Below, piece after piece: positions 33,623 through 45,895 of a stretch of 64,000 nt of DNA (position 1 is its first letter; each line of letters starts with the position of its first letter). This DNA is from Tachypleus tridentatus (Eukaryota; Arthropoda; Merostomata; Xiphosura; Limulidae). The position numbers were made by a program, and so were the translations under genes. The stretch lies in assembly GCF_004210375.1 (NCBI RefSeq), contig NC_134834.1, forward strand, positions 159,421,290-159,485,289, given 5' to 3'. The notes under the pieces are model-generated. The model saw only the letters and a program-made list of their open reading frames with translations, was not told the DNA's origin and did not search any database.

Positions 33623-34195
33623 AGGATAGACATGGCAGTGTATAGAGTTTTTAAAAAATCCCCGAGTACTTTTTCATTTGGTCTATAACTTCGTTACCAC
33701 GACCCTAACCGTAATAAATATCGATATAGTAATAGTGGTCGCAACCAGTATATTGATTTATCATTAACCAAAATATTAATCTTTGCAAGCCATGCGACAG
33801 GAAAGTATCATTGGGACCGGGAAGTTGTAAAATATTTGTTATGGACAGACAAACAGACATAAGCCACTTTATTTTAGGAAAGCTACAGCTACATGTTCCT
33901 CTATGCAAATACTACAGTACCATGTTCCATACCTTGGCGTTTGTTAGCGTGTCGGATGATGAAGCTAAGGGGGTCTTGGTTCTCGTCATGTTTACTCAAA
34001 AAAGTGTTCCTAGTAGGTTTCTCATTTTTTGATATTGGCGACTGTTTTAATTTCTTCTTCGTTGCTGACTTATCGGCTACTTTTAAAATTTATAAATTAT
34101 TTTTCAGGGAACTTGAAAGTATTTCACAATAATATGGTGAAAGGTTTAAAATATAATATAGCATATTTCTTAGGAATATATAACCATTCAAAAGG

Positions 34196-34475
34196 TATGT
34201 CTGTTTTTTTAATTTCGCGCAAAGCTACTCGAGGGCTATCTACGCTAGCCGTTCCCTAATTTAGCAGTGTAAGACTAGAGGGAAAGCAGCTAGTCATCAC
34301 TACCCACCGCCAACCGTTGTGCTACTCTTTTGCCAACGAATAGTGGGATTGATCGTAAATTATAACGCCCCTACGGCTGAAAGGGAGAGCATGTTTGATG
34401 CGACGAGGATTCGAACCCGCGACTCTCAGATTACGAGTCTAACGCCTTAATCCACCTGACCATGCTGGGCACTCC
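34196..34475 (-). mobile_element. SINE family A, full length
   Basis: Complete copy from tail (atttcgcgcaaagctactcg) to head (accatgctgggc). Flanked by the 9-bp repeat ttcaaaagg at 34187-34195 and 34476-34484. Confidence 0.9.
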
Positions 34476-34689
34476 TTCAAAAGGAAATCTAATTTTTGTA
34501 CAGCCATTACGTCAACAAAACAAATACAGCGAGTAACGCGAATACTTTTGCTTTTTGGTTATGTGATGGATTTACTATCATATATCTGTTCTAATATCGA
34601 TGTTTGTTTATGTTAAATTTATATTTAGAAATATACATGACATATACTGTTAAATCTGTATTGTGAAACTACTGTTTTTTCACTAAGAT

Positions 34690-35310
34690 TGTAGAAGATT
34701 CTTGAATGTAAGAATCAACGATATATATGTGTACATAAACACTAATCTTTCGTCTATATTGTTGTTCAAGATGAAAATTTTCGAAACTCTCCTCACACCT
34801 ATAAATGTAACCAACGCGACCCGCCATACTATAAATCTCGGAAGCTATAATTGTGATTACCGCTTATTAATCGGGAACTTCAGATATTTTACGAAGGACG
34901 TTTATAAATTTCGAACATTACAAACCATTCAACTTCAGTGGATTCACATCGGACATTCGTAATTTTGCGAAGACATTATGTAACTTTAGCGGTGAAAAAT
35001 TCGACATGTGATCAACGAAGAACGCAGAGCAAGACAGCTTCCTATCAGGCGAATTGCCTCTCAATCAACTTAAGATTAATTTGCTGTTCGTGATCCCTCG
35101 ATAAGATACCAAAGAAGTTCCAAAACAAACAGACTACTCAATACTGTTTACAAGTTTATAAAACTCTTGCACATATATCATTATTTGTAATCACCGTTAT
35201 TGTAAATTGTACCATTGTTCGTATAATATATTTGTATTAGAAAAAAACAACAACTATGTGTATTTGTCTTGTTGGCAAATATAAGTTGGATACATATCGA
35301 CATCTTCTTA
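34690..35310 (+). repeat. LTR-like dispersed repeat, copy 1
   Basis: Matches the reverse complement of about 62995-63620 over most of its length: cataaactatgt/ctataaatgt followed by aacccaacgcg/aaccaacgcga, then ggaagctataa, ttattaatcgg, tttcgaacatta, aaccattcaacttcagtg, and near the end gatacatatcga. Size and single-copy form suggest a solo LTR or similar unit, but target duplications were not identified. The open frame 34702-34962 in it is not conserved in the other copy. Confidence 0.6.
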
Positions 35311-35321
35311 ACTTCAAAATG

Positions 35322-35397
35322 TAAAACCAGTGGCACAGCTGTATGTCTGTGGACTCCCACCCCTAGAAACCGGGTTTCGAAACCTTTGGTAGGCAGA
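35322..35397 (+). mobile_element. SINE family B head fragment
   Basis: ccagtggcacagctgtatgt to aaccgggtttcgaaaccttt; the tail is missing and the sequence joins Penelope coding remnants at about 35398. Confidence 0.7.
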
Positions 35398-35611
35398 AAA
35401 ATGGAAACCAGATTCAAAGAACACAGAAAGTCACCTTCACACATTTTCGAACACTATAAAATCAAATAAACACAACATAACCAAAGAAAACACCCACATA
35501 CTAAATAACGAAACAAAAATAAACAAACGCAAAATTAAAGAAGCCTTACTTATTCAACAACTCAAGCCCAAAATAAACCAATATAAAGGAACACCTTTAT
35601 ATCTATATTAA
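35398..35611 (+). pseudogene. GIY-YIG endonuclease C-terminal fragment (Penelope-like)
   Basis: About 70 residues of the end of the reverse transcriptase-endonuclease polyprotein. One frameshift near 35470 and loss of all upstream domains make it dead. The basic end (KINKRKIKEALLIQQLKPKI) is typical of the final part of the GIY-YIG domain of these elements. Confidence 0.7.
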
Positions 35612-35727
35612 TAAATATAATCAAACATTTAAGTAAGCACGCCTTCTACATTCCTACACTCAGTTACACAACCCCCTTTGAACATGTGGTCAGCTGTCGG
35701 TCAGTCACATCTGTCTTTCTTGTGAAC

Positions 35728-35765
35728 CTGACGATGACCGAAGAAGGTCGAAACGTTGTTCGCTC
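35728..35765 (+). ncRNA. Hammerhead ribozyme-like core
   Basis: CTGACGA (35728-35734) fits the CUGANGA box; GACC/GGTC (35736-35739 and 35746-35749) can form stem II with a GAAGAA loop; GAAA follows at 35750-35753, then CGTTGTTC. Stem I and the exact cleavage position could not be settled by eye. Confidence 0.5.
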
Positions 35766-35839
35766 CTCTATATAAAATTTTTTCTCAACCCAAACCAGCC
35801 GTTTTTTACATATAAGGCTAGAACCGTTGTTAATTAAAT

Positions 35840-36950
35840 ACATTTTGGAAGAAAAAAAAAGTAATAATATGAAATAACTTGCAACGAAACGATCAAAATT
35901 ATATTTTGTTTGAAATATTTGAAATGTCTGTCTTTTCTACCATAAGCGAGATCGCTTTGTGCAAACTGTCATATGTGGTTAGATTTTGTTTTTTTGAGCT
36001 TGATGACAACGAATGATAATGCTGAATTTATTACTCTCTGTGCGGTCCTTTATGGTCCTCTGCCTTAATCAGACTAGTAATCCATACTACATGTACTTCC
36101 GCAGCTCCCGAAAGTATTTTGTTTCAAGAGTAAATAAAACCAAAATTAAGAGTAACAGATATTTTTATTTATTGATTTTGAAATTCATATGTCACTCTAT
36201 GTTGCGGCCTGCAGAGTGCATAAATCTTCTCGTGGAGTCATGACATACGAACGTTTTACTGGCAGTATAGATTGCAACGTTAAGGGTCCCTGATGTGGCA
36301 TCATTTTAAAATCTGCTGATTGACTGACAGACAACATACTACTCTATTGTGGTGCAAATTATTATGACAAGTAAACATTCCAAGTCTTCTTTAGCACCCC
36401 CTTTCGGGAAAACTATGTTTTTAAAAAAAAGAACTATTCGTTCTTTACCAAATGTCAGACATCGGTGTACTAATTTGATTATTTATATTCAAATAGATCA
36501 TTATAGTACGAGTTTCTTAAGGTCATGATTTTTATGTGGTACAAGCTTGAGAATGATTTCGAATGCAGCATTTATTCGTTGGTTAGCGCTTCTGTTTTAC
36601 CAAAAGTGTGAATCTGTTATAATAATACTCAGAATTTTGTTTTTCATGAAACTGCGCGCGCACTTTACTATCTAAATGCGCAGACGCGCGCACTTCATTT
36701 TAACGGATGTGAACAAAAAGCAGGTATAAATATATCTCAGTAGACATTTTATTCTATAACATATTAAAAACATATCATCAAAGTTTTAACAAAGTCTAAC
36801 GTAGGGTAGTATTGACAATATAAAGTACAGTATAGTTTTGACTTATCTAAATTAAAGCAAGAAGAAAAACCTATACAAATTACAGTGTAAATTTACCTCT
36901 TTATGGAATATAATATACTCTAGTAGACATTTTGTATAACAACAAGATAT
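35840..36950. other. Sequence without recognised features
   Basis: Contains a GC-alternating patch (gcgcgcgcac near 36654 and 36685). No gene or element recognised. Confidence 0.4.
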
Positions 36951-36954
36951 TAAA

Positions 36955-37255
36955 GGCTGTATGGCACAGGAAGTCAGCTGCTCTAACTTAATGATACTTT
37001 ACTGTATGTCACAGGAAGTCAGCTGCTCTAACTTAATGACACTCTTTTGTATGACACACGAAGTCAGATGCTCTAACTTAATGATACTTCACTGTATAGC
37101 ATAGGAAGTCAGCTGCTCTAACTTAATGATACTTTACTGTATGTCACAGGAAGTCAGCTGCTCTAACTTAATAATACTTTACTGTATGTCACAGGAAGTC
37201 AGCTGCTCTAACTCATGATATTTTACTTTATGGAACAAGAAGTCAGCTGTTGTAA
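36955..37255 (+). repeat. 45-bp minisatellite, about 6.5 copies
   Basis: Unit begins atgtcacaggaagtcagctg and ends in tttactgt; starts near 36960, 37005, 37050, 37095, 37140, 37185 and 37229. Copies differ at a few sites; the last is partial. Confidence 0.85.
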
Positions 37256-37611
37256 AATGAAACGAGAAGAGAGCTCAAGATCGGATATTATCATCTTCAC
37301 TTCGTTTTTACGTTTAGCGAGGAAATGAATATATCTTATTGATGTTACCACATTATCCCTTTCTTTTATTACGTCGATGTCAGAAGGTCGTTTGCCCTTT
37401 ACTCGTCCTTGACCTACTTCCAATGCGTTATTAACAACCTTTCTCCGCCCTTATCACCCTTGCTGACCCGGTTTATAGTCAGTGTTTTGGGTAAGGCAGA
37501 AGTTACGCCAGTTCTTGCTCTTTAATTTTATTCAAGTATCTATAAAAACCGAAAGTGGGACAGAGTATTTTTTTATTTATTCTATACACAATCAGCAGTT
37601 CTTAAATACGC

Positions 37612-37735
37612 TGTCTCCCAGTGGCATGTCTGTGGACTCACACCGCTAGAAACTGGGTTTCGATACCCGTGGTGGAGAGAGCAGAGATAGCTCTTTGTGT
37701 AGCTTTGTTCTTAATTACAAACAATCAATAAGATT
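37612..37735 (+). mobile_element. SINE family B
   Basis: Head tcccagtggcatgtctgtgg (a short deletion), B box gggtttcgatacccgtggtg, tail gtagctttgttcttaattac. It lies between two minisatellites. Confidence 0.85.
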
Positions 37736-37744
37736 TACTATGTA

Positions 37745-38215
37745 AAACAAGATAAATTTAACAAACTGTACTTTAAAGACATTAAACCATTATGCACAGA
37801 ACAGGATAAATTTAACAAACTGTACTTTAAAGACATTAAACCACTATGCACAGAACAGGATACATTTATCAAACTGTACTTTAAAGACATTAAACCATTA
37901 TGCACAGAACAGGATACATTTATCAAAGTGTACTTTAAAGACATTAAACCATTATGTACACAACAGGATATATTTATCAAAAGTGTACTTTAAAACATTA
38001 AACGATTATGTACATAACAAGATACATTCATTAAAACTGTACTTTAAAGGAATTAAACTAATATGTACACAACAGGATATCTTTATCTAATATGTATTTT
38101 AAAGACATTAAACCATTATGTATACAACCGAATACATTTATCTAAACTGTACTTTAAAGATATAAACCATTATGTACTCAAAAGGATACATTTATTAAAA
38201 CTGTATCTTAAAAAA
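37745..38215 (+). repeat. 54-bp minisatellite, about 9 copies
   Basis: Unit: aacaggatacatttatcaaa, then ctgtactttaaagacattaa, then accattatgcacag. Starts at about 37747, 37801, 37855, 37909, 37963, 38016, 38070, 38124 and 38178; divergence grows toward the right end. Because 54 is a multiple of three, both strands show open frames with an 18-residue repeat. Confidence 0.88.
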
Positions 38216-38686
38216 AACTTCAACCTGTCAGATTACCATGAAACTTCCAAGATATTTTGGATACTCTCCAAGGGGTTTCTAAAACCTCTTATTTTATTAA
38301 TTTTCTCATTTTTATAAGTTTGAGAAACCCCTCACTTTTCCTCCTTACCATATACTGACTTTTTAAACTCTGATAGCCATGATAGCTGGGCGTGGCCTGT
38401 TAGTTTGCGTGCCAGAGAATAATAAAAATGCTTAAATAGAAACAAAAAAGTCAAGTTTTCACCACAGATTAGAAAAAAATATTTGTATAGCATTTTATTA
38501 AATAACTTAGTTTAGGAAAACGATGCCCATCTTCGGTGTTTTTGTGACCTATTAGTTTTTTGTTTTGTTTTTTGCGTACGTAATTGGTTTTACGTAATGC
38601 AGAGATAAATTTTCCGCCATTACTGTTGTTGTCGGTTTTTTTTTGTGTATGTGCAAGACTGCACAAATATTGTCTTGTGTGTTTGT

Positions 38687-38800
38687 GTTTTTCTTATAGC
38701 AAAGCCACATCGGGCTATCTGCTCAGCCCACCGAAGGGAATCGAACCTCTGACTTTAGCGTTGTAAATCCGAAGACATACCACTGTACTAGCGGGGATCA
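38687..38800 (-). mobile_element. SINE family C
   Basis: Plus-strand text agcaaagccacatcgggcta, then cgaagggaatcgaacctctg and gtaaatccgaagacatacca. tRNA-like head at the right end. Confidence 0.8.
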
Positions 38801-39026
38801 AATATTGTTTTACCTAATTATGGAATATGACTGTTCCTTTTATGGTGCAACAACTTTCCCGAAATGTGTACCCCGTTTTGAACATTGTCTTTTGGTTTTA
38901 GAATGGACGAGACTTTTTTCTGGTTTTGTGATTTTCAGCTCAGTGTTCTTTCTTCTGTCTAATGATTAGCGTCTCGGGCTATGAGTCGTAACTTTCAGTA
39001 TTTGAAACTTGATATTACGGAATACT

Positions 39027-39160
39027 CTCTGTTGTTGTTGTTTTGAATTAAGCACAAAGTTATACAATGGACTATCTGTGCTCTGCCAACCACGGGTATC
39101 GAAATCCGGTTTTTAGCGTTGTAAATCCGCAGACATGCCGCTGAGCCACTGGGGGAGGGC
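39027..39160 (-). mobile_element. SINE family B
   Basis: Tail at left (ttgaattaagcacaaagtta), head at right (gacatgccgctgagccactg), with B box gggtatcgaaatccgg. Confidence 0.88.
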
Positions 39161-39667
39161 GAAATACTCTCTGTGCTTTAAGTTTGGTGCTCTTTATAAA
39201 AATGACGTTCAAATAAGTTATCCGTTTTACTAAACTACACTAAATCATTGTGGCGGTAGTTGCTACTAGCTGGCTATTATCAGTTCAAAGTTAGGAACGA
39301 CTGTACCTGAACTATACATGAGAGACTCTGATTGGACCGCTTAGTTTACGTGCGCATAAAGCACTGTTCAGATTGAAAAATTTTTAATTCTCTAATTTTA
39401 TAATAATTTATCAACACATTATTTAATACCATTAATCAGCAAGTGTGTTAATTAACTCTTAACTTGGTAGTAATTATTTCTGTGTGCGATGTCTTTTTCA
39501 GTTGTTTCACACAATTTAAAAACAAACAAGACGATAAACACGTGCATATCTTTTTTATTTTAGTATAAAAGATCTGAATTTACAAAAAGCACGATTTTAG
39601 GCATTTGAATTTTTTAAAATTTCTTTTCATTTTCTATAAGAAAATATTTTGTATGACGTAAGAGTGG

Positions 39668-39945
39668 CGGCCCGGCATGGCCAAGTGTGTTAAGGCGTTC
39701 GACTCGTAATCCGAGGGTCGCGGGTTTGAATCCCACTCGCAACAAAAGTGCTCACTCTGTCAGCCGTGGGGGCATTATAGTGTGATGGTCAATCCCACTA
39801 TTCGTTGGTAAAAGAGTAACTTAAGAGTTGGCAGTGGGTGGTGATGACTAGCCGCCTTCCCTCTAGTCTTACACCGCTAAATTAGGGGCGGCTTGCGCAG
39901 ATAGCCCTCGAGTAGCTTTGCGTGAAATTCAAAAAACAAACAGAC
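39668..39945 (+). mobile_element. SINE family A, full length
   Basis: Head cggcccggcatggccaagtg with loop ctcgtaatc and B box gggtttgaatccc; core and tail (gtagctttgcgtgaaattca) complete. Good reference copy for the family on the plus strand. Confidence 0.92.
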
Positions 39946-40062
39946 TTAAGAATGAAGCTGTACATCAGTTGTGTCTGGCGTTGAGTTACGAAGGGACACT
40001 TGTATTTATTTTAACAGATGTAGCTCCGCAGATCCACGAAAGTGTTGTGTTTTAGGAATAAA

Positions 40063-40162
40063 TAAAAAAACTGGGTTTCGATACACGTTGTAGGCAGAAC
40101 ACAGAAAGCTCATTGTGCAGCTTTGTGTTTACCTTTTAACAAGCAAATAAACAAACAAGTCC
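40063..40162 (+). mobile_element. SINE family B, 5'-truncated
   Basis: Begins inside the head (aaactgggtttcgatacacg), tail cagctttgtgtttacctttt then aaataaacaaac. Confidence 0.75.
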
Positions 40163-40427
40163 AATGGCTGACCATCTTGGTGAACTGTATGATAAAGCTA
40201 TGTGTATACCCAGTCATAGTTCAAATCAGTGTCTTGCAGTAAAAATTATACTGAAATTAAAAATAACGATGATAGATGGACGAACAATGGAAGAGAAAGG
40301 TGGTGCTTGTCTTGATAGTCGAGCCCTAAATTCTAGTATTTTAAGATCTCAAGTTTACTGCTGAATTGCTCAGGGACACTTTAAATATTATATAACAAAA
40401 GATATATTATATATATATATATATATA

Positions 40428-40553
40428 TGTTGTTGTTTTGAATTAAGCACAAAGCTACACAATGGGCTATCTGTGCTCTGCCCACCACGAGTATCGAAAC
40501 CTGGATTTTAGCGTTGTAAGTCCGCAGACATACCGCTGAGTCCCCCCATATAT
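40428..40553 (-). mobile_element. SINE family B in an (AT)n tract
   Basis: Near-complete copy (tail ttgttttgaattaagcacaa, head gcagacataccgctgagtcc). (AT)n lies on both sides, 40405-40428 and 40551-40556, so the target duplication is AT repeats. Confidence 0.85.
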
Positions 40554-41582
40554 ATAACTTTAGCCACTGAACAAATTGACACCTCTGTAATTAATATTAT
40601 TCGTACCCTGGATTTTAGCGTTTTAGTCCTTAATCTTACTCATATCAGTAATTCATATTTAGAACCTTCAATAATGTAAGGTACATACATGTTAGTGTCA
40701 CGAGGAAGGAAACCACGCATAGCAAATAACATTACAACGAAACCTCAGGCAATTCTGATACATTTGTTTTATTCACTATTTACTGAATTTTATAATGTTC
40801 GTTGTGATGTTTTTCTGACATATTATTATCTTAATCTTTATAATAACAACTGCTTGTAGTTGCAAAAAGTTACTAAAATGTTTTAAAATCGTACATTGAA
40901 AATAACGCAAAGCAATATTTGAAAGTGCCTAAATATTAGGCTTATATGTACATATTCTGTGTGTCTACACGTTTTCACCTTATTACCTCAACACACTACG
41001 ATAACTGCATGTTAAGAATAACCTACTCCACATAATCTAACCTTCCAGGATGACCTATATGTCTTGTCTGTGTAACATTCTCCATTATATCAAACCTTTG
41101 TGACAAGTAAAGTATCACACGTTTTTCAAAGGTTACTCAACTCTTGAACTACTGTATCTTAGGTTATTCTGCCTCAAGGAGTATTAATCTCACGTCACAG
41201 AACTCCTAAAATGGTAGAACATGAAACACTTGGAGGTTAAAATAACTCTCTCTCTCTTTTTTTTTTTTTTTTCTCGCAGCTCCAAAATGCAGTATTTTAT
41301 GGCTGGTCCTTTGCGCACAGATGTTTAAAACCGAAAATAAAATATTTATTTTGCCTGAATATAATGATTAATATTCGAAACTGTATAGTAGCTAAAAACA
41401 ACAAGAAACGTATATTTCTGTATTACAGTATTCAATGGCTTCCCTTTTAGAAAAAAAACAACAGACTAATCTTAAAATATTTTCTGTGACTTGAATAAAA
41501 TTATTTTTTTAAAAGAAAACAACACCAATTAATGAGAATTGCTAAATTAATTTGATTAATTGTACTTTGCCGGCAAAATGAG

Positions 41583-42030
41583 AAGAACCTATACACTGGA
41601 TAGGTATGACAAGCTCAAGGAAGATCCGGTTCAATCTGCATTTTGATGAATGTGTGTTATTGGGTTATCATCAGTAACCCTGACTGGACCTCTCTTGAAC
41701 TTTAGACTTCGAGATTAAATAAAACAATTTTCAGAACTGAGGTTGTTGTGTTTTTTTTTTATTAGATTTGTTATTGCACGGCTACATAACATGAAGAACC
41801 GGATAGTGGCTAATGACACTTCATTTCACCTATCCAGTATGTAGGTTTTACTCATAGTGACTACAAAGCACGTTCACACCGACAATATGTTTTACACTTT
41901 TCTCCGCGATATAAGCCCAGCTTATTTCTTTAGTTAACTTGTGTTCAGGGTTACTGATGAGGAAGGGAATTCTCTGAAAATAGTATAACCCAATAACACA
42001 CGTTGTTCAAAGTGTAGATTGAACTGGACT
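41583..42030. repeat. Inverted, permuted repeat pair
   Basis: 41585-41603 (acctatacactggatagg) pairs with 41829-41849, while 41630-41682 (ttcaatctgc, gtgtgttattgggttat, cagtaaccctg) pairs with 41947-42027 in opposite orientation. The block order is permuted between the arms, as if the unit had been tandem before inversion. Identity of the unit unknown. Confidence 0.45.
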
Positions 42031-42039
42031 TTGATATTA

Positions 42040-43180
42040 AGCAGCTTTTTAGAATTCTAAGTTTATTTATTATATATATTTTATTATAATTTAAAACAGA
42101 TTAAATTAAAAGATTTTAATTTCATAAATTTTATCCTTTTTTGGCAATTAAACCCAAAATATAGAACATTTTTCGAATATTTTCCAACTTCAACATGACT
42201 GAAGAACATTACTGCTAAGGAAGGAAAAACATGTTTAGTTCATTAAAGTTCTGATGTGTGTCTGTACTTTTTGTTTATTTTTTTTGGGGGGGGATGTCAA
42301 CTGAAGTGGCGTTGTTTGCAATCATTACTGACAATGAAATAGATGAATAAAATGCAAAAAACTTTGAAAAGTTGATTTATATGAAATAGAAAACTCAGAA
42401 CTCTACTGAAGTAAAAAAAAAAAAGACAAACTTTCTGGCACTGAAGTGAATGTTGAAGCTTCAAATTATTCACTGCTCTTATATTCTGTCAATAGGGCTT
42501 GAAAATACAGCAACGACCTCTATGGTTAGCTTCAGTTCTAAAGTGAAGAGAACATAACCTCCTTGACGCCCTAGAAAAACGGGAAAGAAGGGAAGGTAAG
42601 TAAAACTGGAATTTATATTTTCCAATAGCAGATGTGCAAGTTTGTCTCTCTGAGTCTTGATGAAAAGACTTCTACAGAACCTAACCTAACCTAACCTGCC
42701 CTGGTAAACAAGAATAGGTACTCGTGTACCACTAATTTGTTCATAGAATGGTTATTCTCTTCAGGAGCTCTTTCCGAGCCGTGGAATCATTGGAAAAAGC
42801 CTACTGTAGCGTATTATTTAGAGGGATTCTGTAAACTATTTATAATTCAATGGCTACCAAGCTCTACTAAATACCTTGATGAAACAGTAGATTACTATCT
42901 TAATTTAAACATGAAACATGTGAAGCTACTGCCAACTAACAAGAGTTTGTTGTAGTTTTCACAAAGTTCTGTTGCACCACTGAAGAGAAAGCCACTCATC
43001 TAAAAGTCCTATATTACCTGGAGCTTCTGGAGTAAGAAGATGAAGAAACACAAAAATGGAAACTCAGTAGATGATTGTCCTGAGTTGCTAGAAATGTATC
43101 ATTATATGATAAAGCAAAGCGACTGCAAACATAAAGTACCGAAATAGAAGACATTCCTTATTTCCCATGTTTCTTTCTTT
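42040..43180. other. Sequence without recognised features
   Basis: Includes an open frame at 42737-42955 with no recognisable similarity or splice context, and a short taacc repeat near 42680-42700. Nothing else seen. Confidence 0.4.
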
Positions 43181-43185
43181 TCTAA

Positions 43186-43315
43186 ATGCCTCCCAGTGGC
43201 ACAAAGGTATGCTTGTTGGCTTACAACGCTAAAACCTGGTTTTGATACCGTGTTGTACAGAGCACAGACAGCCCACTGTGTAGCCCACTTTGTGCTTAAT
43301 TACAAAAGATTTTTT
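43186..43315 (+). mobile_element. SINE family B
   Basis: Head cccagtggcacaaaggtatg, loop cttacaacgc (valine-like anticodon TAC), B box ggttttgatacc, tail with an internal duplication (tgtgtagcccactttgtgct). Confidence 0.85.
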
Positions 43316-43321
43316 TGTAAA

Positions 43322-43402
43322 TGATTGGTTGGTTGGTTGGTTGGTTTGGCGTTTTAAGGCGTAAAGCAACTAGGCTATCTGCGCCAAACATCCTATTTTT
43401 GT
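43322..43402 (-). repeat. (TTGG)n plus fourth SINE-tail type
   Basis: After ttggttggttggttggtt the sequence tggcgttttaaggcgtaaag and caactaggctatctgcgcca reads on the minus strand as a tail, gcgcagatagcctagttgct, like the tails of families A-C. Confidence 0.55.
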
Positions 43403-45780
43403 AAATGAGTAGTTAAGCCTAAGGCTTGAACTCCCTGTGGTACAGTGTGAACAAACAAATAACTAAGCTAAATAGAACTGTTTTACTTTGCTTAACTAAC
43501 TAGTAAATAAAAAATACGTAATTGAAAAACCTTACGAAGCACTTTTTTGTTTTAAAATTCAATGTTGCTTGTGTCTACCTATGTGATCTGCTGCGTGAAT
43601 GATCCTATGCAACTCCGCCCATCAGTTTAGGACACTTTTCAAAATCCGAATTAATCATTTATCATAGCTTTTTGCATCGGTAAAAAACGATTTTGCTGAG
43701 TTTGAAGTAAAAGAGGTCGGACACGCTAAATTGCATTACGAGGAATAAATGTCACCTGACATTTTCCATCAATACTCGTTCCAAATTACTGCTGCGTATA
43801 CATTTTTAATATAAATACTGATATGGTACTGTTGTTTAAACGTGAGCTGCACATTATGCAAACATGGTCTAAGCGGTCAGGTCGGAGATCCTAGTGTTCA
43901 AGTACAGTCTTCCGTAATGTGGAACAACTGATCAAAGGGAAGGTGGCTAGTATGAAACTCTGAAATGAATACCTGGATTGATTGTAACTGCATCGCAGTG
44001 AAAGCTTTGGATTTTTTAATCCATAGTCCGACACGACATACTAATCGCCACGTGCGCGAAGCTCAGCCAAAAATGTATATATATATGCAAAAATATAAAT
44101 CATAGTTAAATATACATAAAGAAATAGGTGGATAGCTACAGGCCTTTAATAATAAGTATATATATTTACGATTGGATGCACAGGTTCAAACAGTATACAA
44201 TGTAATGAATATGTAAATAGACTATTACGTACATGACTCGCTTTCCAGACAAAAATTATGTATAGTGTAGTAGTTTCAAAACAGTTTAAAACTGAAGAAT
44301 ACGACCTATGCCTTAAAATATAGAATACAAGCTATAGTCTAGAATATAGAAGACAGTCTTAAATAAAAATTTAAAGTTATATATGGATCAATAAAAATTA
44401 TCTTAAAGCGCATAACACATTACTTAAAATCTTAAATTTGGCATGATGCTCTGGCAGTTTCTGTTCGATAAATATTACGAAATCTTCTGTTTGATTTTTA
44501 TCACATAAAACTTACTATATTTTGTCACTTTGATTAGAGTCTAAAAATGAGTTATTTCATTTCACTGAATCATACTGAAATTCAACAATTCTGATTAAGC
44601 AAACAGACTAACATAAATCTGTAAAAAAAAGGCGTAAAACCCACGGCCTACAAATTCTTAACATAGTTATTTATACAAAAGCGTTTTACTCATTATTTCC
44701 TGTTTCTTAAATACTGGCAGGATTTTAAATATATTTACAAAATGTAAGAAACTACTGACAGGTGTAATATAAAAATATATTCTATGGATTGTGATGTGCA
44801 TACGCATGTATTGTAGTGACATATACTTTCCTATTAGTCAACGTCACTGGCTGTTGAGGTGGAAATGAATGAATCTCTGATCAAACCAGACCAATTACTG
44901 TAAAATATGCAACCATTTAAAAAAAATCAAACTCAAAATATTTAAAATAATTGAAAAGAGTTTTGGAAACACTCCAATTGTTAACAAAACGTTTGTTAGT
45001 TTTAAGTGCTAGCTGTTACAAAAAATCTCAGTTTCCCAAAATTTCACTTTTAAAATAGCTGAAAAGTTGTCTTAATATAAGTACAAAAGTAAGAAACCCT
45101 ACAATATGAGTACTTTTGGAAGATGGACTTTTGTTTTCCATTAATAAAGAAAGGCATTATCTTTCGAAAAAGTCCGTGTTATAATATTTATTTCTTTTGC
45201 CTTGGATATTTTGAACCTATATTTTTCTAACATTGTGTCTTAATATAAGTATTTGTATTTAAAGTGGCTAGTGTGAAAATATCCCATTTTAAAACTGTTC
45301 GCTTCTCTAGATGGAGTTTGGACTTACCTTGTGCAGTCACTTTTTGTTCTATCTCAGCAATTTTACGTAATAAATTACGTTAAAGGTTAGGATAGCCACA
45401 CGATAGGGTTAATACAAGGCACGTGTATGCTCTGTTCTATGCAGGTTACGAGAACTATAGGTCAGTCGAGTACAATATCCTACCTTACTTTCATAACGAC
45501 CTATATCACGTAACAGACACTTAATTATGAGATAATCCCAGTGACGAAGTATACTCATTCCTTTAATACACGTTTATGTTCCAAGGGAATATTAGAAAGT
45601 GATAGGACTACACGACCAAGACTGGTTAAGATATGCAATTTCAAGCTCTGCTTATCGAATGTACATAACAAAACTCTCAGTGTTGGCAGGACATGACCTA
45701 GAGGTTAGCTACCGTGCCCAGTTTGTGAATCCCAGATCACTCTGCGCATTACCGTCTCTATTTGTGAATGATTTACTAGA
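43403..45780. other. Sequence without recognised features
   Basis: AT-rich with no gene or element that I can identify. Confidence 0.35.
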
Positions 45781-45789
45781 AGGAAGAAA

Positions 45790-45895
45790 TCTAATCGACA
45801 GCAGCCACCACCACCTCTTGGGCTATTCTTGTCTCACTGAATAGTGGGATTTGACTTTCACACTAATAACGCACTTACTGATTCTAATTCATAGT
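45790..45895 (-). mobile_element. SINE family A, diverged core fragment
   Basis: Matches the family core only (ccaccacctcttgggctatt, tgaatagtgggatttgactt). Ends are lost. Confidence 0.6.

Larger units (their letters stand above)
35398..35830 (+). mobile_element. Penelope-like element, 3' end
   Basis: 35398-35611 encodes the C-terminus of a Penelope-type GIY-YIG endonuclease in two frames (RFKEHRKSPSHIFEHYKIK, then a +1 shift, ENTHILNNETKINKRKIKEA and LLIQQLKPKINQYKGTPLYL, stop at 35609-35611). A hammerhead-like core at 35728-35753 and the terminal text cccaaaccagccgtttttta follow. Such ribozymes are known in the terminal repeats of Penelope-like elements. Confidence 0.75.

Noticed and set aside
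37738-37980. Minus-strand protein with an 18-residue repeat
   Set aside because: A direct consequence of a 54-bp tandem repeat; no promoter, splice sites or homology.
39668-39760. tRNA gene (threonine-like)
   Set aside because: The cloverleaf-like region is the head of a full SINE and has no acceptor-stem partner; the same applies to the other SINE heads.
42737-42955. 72-codon open frame with tryptophans
   Set aside because: No recognisable domain, no promoter or splice context; left as unrecognised sequence.
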